Shown here piece after piece: positions 21,488-32,000 of a stretch of DNA of 64,000 nucleotides. Position 1 is the first letter of the stretch, and each line of letters opens with the position of its first letter. The notes beneath the pieces are model-generated. The model had not been told where the DNA came from. It saw only the letters and a program-made list of their open reading frames with translations, and searched no databases. The position numbers were made by a program, and so were the translations under genes. The DNA comes from Synanceia verrucosa (lineage: Eukaryota; Chordata; Actinopteri; Perciformes; Synanceiidae): contig CM056554.1 in assembly GCA_029721515.1 (NCBI GenBank), positions 22,916,678 to 22,980,677 on the forward strand, read 5' to 3'.

Positions 21488-22123
21488 GTGGTTTGGCTGT
21501 CATCATGTGCCCATGTGGAGTGGTTTACAGTTTAAAGTTCAACATGAGAGCTGAGGGCCCTAGAGACTTCGCTGACATGCTGCTGTCGTGGAAACATCTG
21601 CCTAATGTCTCAGTGTATGACTTTGCTAGAGGTCTTTCAAACCATGCAAATTTGAGACAGACAGAACATCCACCATTCCAACCACATGAAGGCCGTCTTG
21701 CTCCTCCAACACCCAAAAACATAAAGGCTGCGAGGGACAAAAAACTGAAAATCCACCTTCCGTGGCTTTTGGAGCCAAACACAGACAGTGATGACAATGA
21801 GAGCCATCCAGTGACAAAGTCCTCTCATCATTATGTCTTGTGTGACAAATTGCATGAAACTAACAGTAAAGATGCAAAAGACATTCTCAGGAGAATTGAT
21901 CTTGTGCCAGCAGGTCAGCTCAACAGCCAAGCCACTGAACAATTCTTCTCTGAGATGCTCAAGAACAACTACTTCCTTAAAAATATGTCAGCTTCATCTC
22001 ACATATTTCTTGTGAGAAACATTGTTCACCACTACAATGAAAAAAAACAAACCATTGCGAAGCTGAAGAAAAATGTGACAAAAAGCAAAACCATACTGGA
22101 CAAACTAGGAAGGGTGGTAGCAG
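21488..22123 (+). CDS. KDZ-like gene exon 9: candidate transposase core
   Basis: This 212-codon exon is the largest intact piece. It opens GGLAVIMCPCGVVYSLKFN and holds LPNVSVYDFARGL, where the Asp after Tyr matches the first catalytic Asp position described for KDZ transposases. It also has LPWLLEP, HHYVLCDKLHETNSKD, QLNSQATEQFFSEMLKNNYF (a candidate catalytic Glu) and FLVRNIVHHYN. An RNase-H fold assignment is inference from motif layout, not tested by structure. The frame stays open past the gtaaca donor to 22149, but the next exon (22203) fits in phase. Confidence 0.62.
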
Positions 22124-23014
22124 GTAACATGTCTGACAGTTTAAATTAAAGTATCACAATGCAATTCAGGATGCATTGATATCTAATGTTGATTTCTATC
22201 AGTAGCTCCACAGACTGCACTGGACACACCACAGACTACAGTGGAACTCACAAGAAGTCTCACCGGTAGGGCACCTTCAGAATTCAATTAATAAAATTGA
22301 TCAAAGTTTGTCTGGCCAGATAAACCTCACTGTTAACATATTTCATTTCTAGGACCAACCTCTGAAGGGGAAATCACCTTGTGTGACACAAAGCCACAGA
22401 GATCGTGCTGGGGTTTGAAACCCAGTCCAGCACAACTAAATAGGGTAGACAAGCTTACATAAGGCACACACATGAAATTGCATGGGAAAATGTTTAGTGT
22501 GTGCATGTGTGTGTGATACTCTTTTCTAGCTGAACTCTGTCTTGGACCCAAGAAAAAATCTGGATGAAACCATTATACAGACTCAGATGACTGAAGTGCA
22601 TCCAGTTACATTGAAACGGCATGACTTTTTGACCTTGGGCTTGGCACAGCCTTTGGAGTCCACAGTAAGGACAATTTTGACAAACTAGATGTATATAGCA
22701 CACTTTTTGTGGCTCCTGTTTTTGTTAGTATATTTTTTGCTCCATACAGATAGCAAATTGCTGTTTTCAGATCATCACCTAAAAAGCTCAATCAGAGGTA
22801 AATACCTTTAACTTTCTATAACTTTATGACTGCCCTGTGGATATCTCACTGTTTCCAGTAAATATAACTTTTTATGTTATTTGTCTGCGTGTGCATGTGT
22901 TGACCTAATCATATTTTAAAAGGCCTACAAATCAATTTTTGCTGGATGTTTCTATGTCGTCGTGATCTCTCTTTAAGAAGGATGTGGCTCACAAGGATTT
23001 CATCCTCATACCTA

Positions 23015-24623
23015 CAGTCATGGAAAAAATTATTAGACCACCCTTGTTTTCTTCAATTTCTTATTCATTCTAATATCTGGTACCACTAAACGTATAATAC
23101 AATGAACACAACAAAAAATGCAGCTGGTCACATAATACTTTATGTCCTATTTGACATTCTTAAGCTTAATTGATTCCCAGGGTATATAAGAGGCCATTTC
23201 ATGTCACAAGCAGCACTGCACATGCAAAGGCCTAGAGTGGTTTCCTGCTTACATTCAAGCCGTAGCACAACTCAGAAGTTGTCAGCTCTCACATAATGCC
23301 TAAAACAAAAGAATTATGTGAAGCAACAAAGGCAGCCATCTTGGCACTGCTGGAAATTGGCATGAGTGAGAGACAGGTAGCGAAAAAACTGAAGATCTCC
23401 AAGACAGCCGTTCATTACAACAACAAAAAAACAAGCTGAACATGGCACTACCAAATTGCTACCTGGCCGTGGCAGGAAACGTCTTTCTACCCCACGAGAT
23501 GACCGTGCACTCATCCGCTCCTGTGTCAGGAATCGTCGTCAGACCTCCAGGGACCTTAAAAATGAGTGGGCACTGTCGAGAAATGTGACTTGCTCGGCAA
23601 GGACAGTTCGAAACCGACTTGTTGAAGCTGGTTTGAAGTCACACAGAGCACGCAAGAAGCCCTTCATCAATGAAAGGCAGAGGAAGGCCCGGTTACTCTT
23701 TGCTCGAGACCACAAGGATTGGACTGTTGATGATTGGGCTAAGGTTCTCTTCAGTGATGAATCCAATTTTGAATTGATGCCCACTCCAGCCAACTTACTG
23801 GTTAGGAGGAAGCCTGGAGAAGCTTACAACCCAGACTGTCTTGCCCCTACAGTAAAACATGGGGGTGGATCAGTCATGATCTGGGGTTGTTTCAGTCTGA
23901 GTGGAACAGGGCAAATGCAATTGTGTGAAGGCCAAATGAACCAGGTCAAGTACAGGACTACCCTTGAAAACAGTCTTCTTCCATCAGCTGGAAAACTCTT
24001 TCCTGCCTCGAATGACTGGATTTTCCAACAAGACAATGCCCCTTGCCACACGGCAAGGTCAGTTAAAGCCTGGATGGAGAACCACAACATTCGCACCATG
24101 CCTTGGCCTGCTCAATCACCAGATCTTAATCCAATTGAAAACCTGTGGAAAATCATCAAACTCAAAATGGAGAACCACAAGCCCAAAAACAAAGAAAATT
24201 TGTTTGAATTTGTCCAACAGGAATGGGCTGCTGTGACAGCAGAACAATGTCAGAAGCTGGTGGAGAGCATGCCAAGACGCATGGCTGCAGTCATCAAAAA
24301 CAATGGTTATGCAATCAAGTATTAACTCTTGTGTGTATCATGTGTTTAAAGCAAACAGAAAAGAAAACATGGAATGCTTAAAAGTAGTGTTTTTGGCAGT
24401 ACAATGCCATAGCTATTGATGTAAGAATTTAAGTAATTTTGGTTATTATCAAGAAAACCATGGAAAATGAATAATCCTTAGTTCTTAAATTAAACTCTCA
24501 TGAGCTATTTTTGTTGTTATCATTATAATTGTCCAAACAAATGTACCTTTAGTTGAGCCAGGCATTAAAACTAACAAGAAATTGAAGAAAACAAGGGTGG
24601 TCTAATAATTTTTTCCATGACTG
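23015..24623 (+). mobile_element. Tc1/mariner element, copy 1, inside a coding exon
   Basis: The 1609-bp element is flanked by TA (23013-23014, 24624-24625). Terminal inverted repeats of about 48 bp start cagtcatggaaaaaatta and end with the reverse complement. Removing it with one TA restores the codons of the Ulp1-domain exon exactly, so it landed in coding sequence. A nearly identical copy in opposite orientation lies at 47714-49316. Confidence 0.95.
23296..24325 (+). pseudogene. Tc1 transposase (DD34E), one frameshift
   Basis: The N-terminus from ATG 23296 has the paired-type helix-turn-helix (MSERQVAKKLKISKTAVHY). A length change in the A-run near 23425 then shifts frame. From 23456 the frame is open to 24325 and contains the GRGRKRL hook, the second DNA-binding helix region (SARTVRNRLVEAGL) and the catalytic triad in VLFSDESNFE, IFQQDNAPCHTA and SPDLNPIENLW (DD34E). 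Apart from the homopolymer shift it looks complete, about 340 residues as usual for Tc1. It cuts and pastes elements at TA sites. Confidence 0.92.
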
Positions 24624-25429
24624 TATATGGAAACCAGGACACTACATGCTCTGTGTGCGTCATCAGGTTTATTATATGACAAGTTTTGCACAGTAATATA
24701 AAGTGACTCCTGTGCATAAGTGAAAAAAAACTTTTATCGTAAATTTGTAAAGGGATTTTACATTTGTTGACATTTATATGCCTAAATATTTTGACAGGTC
24801 TTGAAGCTGAGAGAGAGACACATTCTTTTCCTAGACTCCCTCTTCCACAAACATCCAAAAGCCTCAGTTGGCTTTGGTGATGAAAGATACGTTCCAATTT
24901 GCAGGTTTCAGTGGCATCATGTCCATTTGATAGTTTTTGGAGCTGTGGTCCGTTCTTGACCACTTGTAGTTGTTCCATATGCAGTGATGTTACTAAACCC
25001 TCACCCTCACCCTGGTCTTTGCCAAATGTTGAATGAATACTTCATAGTCAGTTTTTTAAAAGGTAATTAGTATTTAACATGCTGAATAATGCTTTTATTG
25101 TAGTGAAGTTGCACAAGCGATAGTCCCAGGAAAATGGACAGTGATTCACAGCAAAGACATCAAAGTAAATATGATTCAATTTATTTTATTGTTGATTTTT
25201 TTCCCATTAATTAAATGCATTGAATAGTTACAGTGTCTCTGTGTATTTCTTTCTTTTTTCTTTCAGGGTCTCCCAACACAGCAAGATAACAATTCCTGTG
25301 GGATCTTCATGCTAATGGTAATCTCTATTGTCTCAAAAATGAAAAAGTCAAGAGGATTCTCTTACACAAATTCACCTTTGAAATTATTTTTTTTAAGTTA
25401 TTCTGGGAATTTTTTGGGCCTGCTTATCA

Positions 25430-26480
25430 AATAAAATCAAATTAACTTTTATTTACATACCGCCAAATCACAACAACAGTTTTCTCAAGGCACAACAGAA
25501 TCCTCCAGGAGCAAGCACTTGGCAACAGTGGTAAGGAAAAACTACAACTACTGCTACTACACTACAACTACAACAATAACTATAACTACTACTACTACCA
25601 CTACTACATTTACATAAGATCTATCATGCAGTGGTGGTGGAGCCAGGGGTCAGTCAGGACCACAGCAGCAGGTCCAGGGAAGCTCCAGAGAGACCTGCGA
25701 GGCGACAAAGCACATATGCTCCGGGGAAAAAGCAGAGTTAGTGTCATGTCGTTGTTTGGACAAGAGTGGTGTTGGAGGAGAGGAGAGTGAGAGAGAGGAG
25801 GAGAAAGGAGGAGAGAGGAGTACAGTGAAGAAGAGAAGCTCAGTGCACCGTGAGAGTCTCCCAGCAGTTTAAACATATAGCAGCAGAACTATGTGACTAT
25901 AAGCTTTAACACACAACAAGAAGAGTTTGCTGCAGCATCTTGCTAGTTGGGTGGGAAATAGAAAGAACAAGGGCTTCAAATGATCTGCAATCCAGCCTTG
26001 GTTTAGGGGTTAGATGCAGTAATGAGTTAAAGATGGATGCAACCCTCTCAACCCCCTACTTTAGGCTCACGTACTCATCAGGACGCAGCCAGGTCTCAGT
26101 CAGACAAAACAAGTCCATATAGAGATCTGAAATAAGGTCATTCAGCAGCACGGCTTTAGCTGATAAAGATCTAGTATTCAGGAGGCCACATTTAATTTTT
26201 AAAATTAAAGTTAATTAAAGTTGTGGCCACTACATGTACAGGACTATACAGTACAATCTGTTAGAGTTATCATGAGTCCATCCTTTCATCTTACCCTTTC
26301 AGTGGTTTTAATAGACCAGTTAAAGCCACTCATCATCATCAAGTTAACACAAGCATTCTCACAGACAGTAAAGGATAACTTATTGTAGCCCTTAAATTCC
26401 CACCACAACTTTTGTGGTTACCAAATACTTTGCGTAGTGTTCAATATTTGGCTGTAGATCCCATCTTTGAATCAAAAAAC
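25430..26480 (-). mobile_element. LINE/SINE remnants in KDZ-gene intron
   Basis: The piece 25440-25560 resembles a common fish repeat (cgccaaatcacaacaac...). Minus-strand codons at about 26030-26160 read as a LINE endonuclease start (NTRSLSAKAVLLNDLI, then DLFCLTETWL), placing an L2/CR1-type LINE fragment here. The 25560-25610 part is (act)n-like, and 25770-25830 is a gag-rich purine tract. All of it lies between exons 25267-25317 and 26540-26585. Confidence 0.5.
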
Positions 26481-27036
26481 TGATGAAACTGGTTGAATTT
26501 TTTTTTACAGGATTTGATGATTTTCTGTTTTTGTTACAGTATGCCCTTTACATTGTGCTCCGGTCCGGATTTTGATTTCACAAATGTAAGTGTCCAAAAA
26601 ATGGCCAGACACATTATGGTGCAATTTTTTACTTCAGTGTTTGTATTATTGTTTGTATTACAGAATGACATGGCCACAATCAGGACATGGTGGTGCCTGC
26701 TGCTCCTGTCCGACAATTCAACTGTCCGGTATGATTTCATTATCATATTTACGACTGTACCATAAAAAGTGTGACATATTACCAACAGACATACAGATAA
26801 TTATTTTGTTTGTCCTAATCTCTACCATGTCATTTAACAAAAAAATCTTTCTCTTTTAAAGATTGGCACAGAAAAGGAAAGCTGCAGATCCAACCGTAAG
26901 ACTCAAATCATGATGATCTGGTTGTTGATTTTATGAGTGTTATAACTTTTTACTGACATATTAAAGTGAGGTAATTGATTTTTAATTGATCTTTTTTTTA
27001 TCCTGAGATAATTCTGTAATTGTTATCTGTGTACAG

Positions 27037-27916
27037 ATAACAGTGGAAATGGAAATGGCAAAGAGGCACAGGACAATCCCTCTGGAAGAATCGGTGAGTG
27101 TGGTTGTAATTAAGCTGATAGTAGGTTTGGAACAGTATACTTCTAATCTATCTAATGAACTATCAAAGTAGTAAATTATGTGCTCATTCAGGAAACTGTC
27201 CATCCACAAGGGATCCTGGAGGTCAGTAAGGAACTGATCGTGATGTACAAAAAATACACAGTTTTAAAATACATTACTATTCATGAAAAAGGGCTATTTT
27301 GACATTCATCTATATTCTTGTCAGATGCCAAGAATATGTCTGGAGGACATACTTCTTGAGGTGGTCCTCCAAGATGGTGATGCAGCACTGCTGACCTTGG
27401 CCCTAGTGTGCTCCTCTTTCAGAGACATTGTCTCCACTGAGTCTTTTAGAAAGAGAGCACACTTTCGGTGGCTTGACAGTGAGTAAAAATTATGCTTGTA
27501 TAAGTTGCAGACTTTCAACATCTCAGCACGTCTCAAATGAAATGCAGTCCATGTTAATAATCCCGTAATATATCATTTAATATCATACAGGTGTTGCCAC
27601 TTGGAGCACCTTTTCGAGCAGTTACATTGAAGAATTCTATGTGATGTATTCCATAGAAAACTGCATTCAATGTAACTGCTCCTTCAAAAGCTGCATACCA
27701 GGTATTCGCTCTGTGCTTTTAATAGAATTCACTAGTTGGTAGCAAAATGACTGTCTGCTACAAAAAAACACAGCACTGTGCTCAATAGTATGCTTTTGTT
27801 TTATTACTATAACCATAGGTTATGCTGGACGTGGGAGGTTGGGAGAGCTGTGGGGTATATATTCGGAGAATTCCCACCCTGGATTTTGCAGCCAGCTCTG
27901 CCAGCTTCAAGTCTGA
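27037..27916 (+). CDS. KDZ-like gene terminal exons: F-box-like and Cys-rich tail
   Basis: Small exons 27037-27093 and 27192-27221 precede 27325-27478, which encodes MPRICLEDILLEVVL then LLTLALVCSSFRDIVS, an F-box-like helix set that would bind a Skp1-type adaptor if real. Exon 27591-27701 (CIQCNCSFKSCIPG) splices in phase 1 to 27819-27916 (GYAGRGRLGELWG, FCSQLCQLQV, stop TGA 27914-27916). No stop or shift is seen in this part. F-box naming is tentative. Confidence 0.6.
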
Positions 27917-28606
27917 TGTATTGCTTGTGTGCATGTGCATCTCAAAATAAAGATGCTAAGAGAAAGGTCATGGTAAGTTGCACATTCATTTCACACATCA
28001 CATATGACAAGTGCTTATCCTGTATTGCTCATGATGAGAGCTTCCAAGTGTTGAGGGCCACCTGCTATGGTGAGTGTGTGAGTGGAAAGAAAGACAACAA
28101 CAAGATCAACACATAGGTATAGCTGCATCCTGGAGAGTCCAGTGTGATGGTGCTCCTCTCATGGCATGGGTTTGTACAACAGCATGCACTCAATGGAATT
28201 CCCTTGTTTCAAGTAAAATGTCTGCAACAAAAAAAATCTCAACACCATGCTCATGAATATGTTTACAACCACATAAAGGGAAATGAAATTAACACCACTT
28301 TATTTTACTTAACTTCACTTTATTTTTATCCCAACTTTACTCTTTTGTTTTAAAATTATTTATTCCTTTTATTTCTCGTTGTTGTTTGTTTGTTTGTTTG
28401 TTTGATGTACCAATTTTCCTGTGAAGAAATTTCTGTATGAAAGGTGCTATACAAATAAAGATTATTATTATTATTATTATTATACAATACCATTTTGTTC
28501 TGAACATACATCATCTGTACTAGAGAGGGTTTTTTTTTCATTAAATATGTTTTATCTTTTCATTGTAACTTTATACACTCATATACCATACTACATACTA
28601 CCATGT
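27917..28606. other. 3' flank with LINE/SINE tail and simple repeats
   Basis: No ORF is credible here. (gttt)n lies at 28383-28404. The sequence 28405-28460 (ctgtatgaaaggtgctatacaaataaag) is a LINE/SINE-type 3' tail running into (att)n at 28461-28482. The right end of the KDZ-like element should fall in this stretch, but no inverted terminus was recognised. Confidence 0.5.
27945..27950 (+). terminator. Polyadenylation signal of KDZ-like gene
   Basis: An aataaa lies 29 bp after the TGA at 27914-27916, in the expected place for 3' end formation of the gene. Confidence 0.5.
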
Positions 28607-29045
28607 GGCGCCAGCTTTAATTCTGAAATCTAAAAGCACTCGGTTCCTTATCACCAGAGGAGCAGGAGCGCCATCACATGGGAGTCTCCAGGCTGCGCAA
28701 GATAATTTAAGTGATGTTTGTGAGAGAGACATTTTCATCATTGTATAAAACTCGGACAAGACTTGAAAAGAGGAAATGTCCGGACTTTTATTCACCCTAG
28801 ATAAAGAAATGTTATTTGACGCCAGCTTTTATTCTGAAGTCTAAAAGCTCGAGGGGGGCGTGGCTTCCTGATCACCAGACGAGCGCCATGAGACGGGCGC
28901 CATGAGACGGGCGCCATCACACGGGAGTCTCCGGGCTGCAGCCATACAGTCTTGGCAGTAAGAGAGGAGAAACGCGGAGACCCGCGACGACGACGACGAC
29001 GACGACGACCACGACCACGACCAGAGATCAGAGATCAGAGATCAG
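28607..29045 (+). promoter_or_regulatory. Zinc-finger gene 5' flank with duplicated block
   Basis: About 100 bp at 28607-28705 (gcgccagcttt..., ...gggagtctcc) recur at 28820-28940 with small changes. The second copy has an extra twofold gagacgggcgccat. A GC-rich (gac)n run at 28984-29009 and triple agagatc repeats at 29022-29045 lead into the ATG at 29046. This is likely the promoter and 5' UTR of the gene that follows. No TATA box was seen. Confidence 0.5.
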
Positions 29046-32000
29046 ATGCAGGATCACTACGAGAGCGAAATGGAACAGGACCAGCAGAGCAACAAGGTAC
29101 CCGGAAGTCCAGCAGCAGACTGTTCCTCTGAGACCACCGAGGTTCAGGTCAGTGTTCAGGGCTTTCATGGCTTCATAACGAGAGTAGGCACGAGGAAGTG
29201 TCTCGAGGCTCATCCTGGTGTTACACGTCACATGTGGGAAAAGCAGATCTAGAAACCGACCCGGGTTTTAGTGCTGACGGTTTTTTATGTCTCCTGGTTT
29301 CATCTTAAAGTCAAACTCACTCAACACGTTTTTTTGTTCGTGTAAAACTTGGACTGCTTTGTTTCCGACTCGCACATGCGCGGTAGCGTTGAGTAACAGC
29401 TCCACGGTCACAGTAGTGATGGGAAGTCCGGCTCTTTTCAAAGATCGTCTCTTTTGGCTCCCAAAGGGATTCATTTAGTTTCCCTCCGAGCTTTTTATTT
29501 TAACCTCATTTAGTAGTTCTGTTCAGTTTGCTTGTTGACTAACAAATGTTCATTCAATGTTTTTATAGAAGCCATATTTTTATACATTCTTTCATTACAA
29601 ATACACAGTCATTGTTGTTTAACATTTTGTCTCTTTTATGTTCCTTTGTTCTTTTTTTTTTAGTTGGCCAGGTTTGGGCTGCGTGAGTGCTTTGTTCTAC
29701 TGAATCCAGTGCGTTTCAGTGGACAGGCATTGAAGGTGATGGACCAGGTTTCTTCATCTGACCTTGAGGATTCTTCTTCTTCACATGATGAGGAGGAGGT
29801 AATATGATGATGACTTTGTTTTATATTATTTGTGGGTACGTTAGCATCATGTTGGTGAACAACATAAAGTACATAACTGCATGTTTATTAACAGACACTG
29901 CATGTGAAGCAGAGGAAGGACGGTGCTGAGGCTTGTAAAAAATCTGCCAGGAAGGAGGTATGTGCAGGAGTGGACACTGATTGTTTATCATGCATTTATA
30001 GACAAGACTTTGTATAGATAAACATGTTAATTACATGTGTTGCAGGCCACTTTGTGCTAGAGTGGAAGTATAGTGTTTGTTCAGTGATATTGTTGGTCCT
30101 CTAGGTGCACCATGTAAAATGTAAATGTGACTGGTGATGGAAACTGTTTTTTTAGGGCAGTAAGTGCAGCAATTTCAGGGATAGAAGAGTTTCACAGAAA
30201 GGTTAGAGAGGCTGTGTGTAAATAAAAATCTAATCAGAATCTCCTCTGTTAGTGAATACATGAGTCAGTCCAGAGATTCAGGCAGTAGCAGATTGTTTAG
30301 GTATCGGGGTGGGTGATATGGCCTAAAATTTATTTTGCGTTATAAATTGAACCATAGATGGTATATATCACGGTATAGCCTATTTTGGTTACCATCACAT
30401 GGTAAAAGCATTCAAGCAGGAAGTTGTTTTTTAAACTATTAGATAACATCAAAGTCAAGAATATTACTTCAAGAAAATGTATTGTGCAAAACTGTAATTG
30501 TAGAAAAAAAAACCAATTGGTTTTCTGTTGCCCATTTGCGGAGAATAACTTGCTGTACAGGAGAGCGAGGGGCAGGTCGGCTTTCTGCTGGAGCGGCAAA
30601 GAGAGGCATCTAAAGCTGGACACACACTGTGCGATATTTTCAATGGCTGTACTCAGCTCCAGCTCAAACTGTACGACTAAATCACAGTTCAGTAGTTTGC
30701 AGCTCATGATTCCACTGTTAGTGAATACATGAGTGTCACAGCCCGGCTCTTACAGCCATGGCAAGGAGGGAGACACACCAGTTTAAAGAAATACATAAGT
30801 ATTTCATTTAACAGAAAATAACTGGAATTACAAAAGATCACTAAACATGAGGTGTGGATATCAGTGAAAGAGCATGAAGTGCATGTTGTGAGTTGTGAGT
30901 GTCGGTGTGTGAACAGTAGAATAGAATGTCTTTATTGTCATTGCACAGGTACAACGAAATTGAAATATGCAGTCGTCTGCAAGGTGCCATCATTTAAACT
31001 ATATCTATAAATATATACGAGAACAATAAAACAATCAAGATATAAAAATATAAAATGTAAAATGTTGCAGGCAATAAATAGGAATAAAAAGAACACAAAG
31101 ACTTACACACAGCATTCACACAACAGTCCGAGGGGTGTCACAGTATGAAAATTTAAGCTCACGGTTATTGAAATTTTAGCTGGTTAGCTTAGATTATTAG
31201 CTGCTAATAACCAGCTGCACTATGGTATGGGGCTTATGTTAACAATATTGATGGACAAATCGTTGCCTTCTCCCTCAACCCGAAGTCCCCACATCATGTA
31301 TTTCAGCTAAAAAGTTAACGTTAACTTACCTTGCATTGGCTATAGAGTTGTGTGTGACGGTCACACAGATGACTCGTGAGGTTCAAAGTATTGCTGCCTT
31401 TAGCAGACACTTTTTCAACTGTCCCTCTGCATTCTTAAAATACCTAAAATACACCCATACTTCAGACTTGATCCTCTTTGAAGGCTGATAGATGTCCTGA
31501 GCGCTGTCGTCTCCTCCTTCGGCCAGGAGTCCAGCTTCGAGAAAGTGTAAACATTACAAGATGTCCTGGCTGCAGACCTCCACTGTGAGGTCGCTTCCAC
31601 CGCAGGCTCCACTCTCAGGCCACCTCCACTCAGGACGGGAAAGGCAGGGGATACATTTCAAAATACTATCGCGAATGCACTTCCGGTTGAATCGTTTTCC
31701 TCACAAATGCGTTCATTAGTGCCTCTCAAACATTAAGTTGTAGCTACAAAGTGTGCCTGCGCAGCAACTTCAGCAGACTCAGATGAGATGCTGGAAAGGC
31801 TCACGGTGCCTATACCGCGGGCAAGGTAATCGACCGTGATAATGTTTCATTTTGAAATTAAAACGGTGATTGTTCTAGTGAACATTTTTGTCTGGATTTA
31901 CCGCTACACCGGTAACCGTGACATCCCTAAACAGTCCTTAAGCAGCAATTCATTCACCCTATTTCCAGTTGATATTGCACAAGAAATATATTGCACAGTG

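Larger units (their letters stand above)
22203..26895 (+). pseudogene. KDZ-like gene Ulp1/C48 cysteine-protease exons
   Basis: Linker exons 22203-22265 and 22353-22444 lead to LKRHDFLTLGLAQPLEST (22530-22664), IANCCFQIIT then TAA (22750-22797) and KDVAHKDFILIP...GHY (22978-23014 plus 24626-24666). Then come HILFLDSLF (24798-24904), VPGKWTVIHSKDI (25104-25164), QQDNNSCGIFMLM (25267-25317) and exons at 26540, 26664 and 26862. The GHY, LFLD and Q...NSCG motifs supply the His-Asp-Gln-Cys set of Ulp1/SENP-type proteases, which cleave SUMO-like tags. A Tc1 element lies inside the His exon. Exon 26540-26585 needs a one-base shift near 26562 to keep frame. Confidence 0.75.
16955..27916 (+). pseudogene. 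KDZ/Zisupton-like multi-exon transposase gene (decayed)
   Basis: About 25 exons in one orientation join with GT-AG sites and mostly matching phases: 16955-17087, 17231-17369, 17933-19071, 19100-19239, ~19344-19549, 19646-19750, 20328-20521, 21048-21189, 21488-22123, 22203-22265, 22353-22444, 22530-22664, 22750-22797, 22978-23014 plus 24626-24666, 24798-24904, 25104-25164, 25267-25317, 26540-26585, 26664-26728, 26862-26895, 27037-27093, 27192-27221, 27325-27478, 27591-27701, 27819-27916. Domains in order are C2H2 fingers, a Cys/His cluster, SWIM, SAP-like, a candidate RNase-H fold, a Ulp1/C48 protease and F-box-like. Domain set, size and exon count fit what I recall of the Zisupton superfamily from fish. 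It is damaged by TAA at 18125, 19383 and 22780, frameshifts near 18130, 18590 and 26562, and a Tc1 insertion. Related HMGXB3-like host genes are the alternative. Confidence 0.68.
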
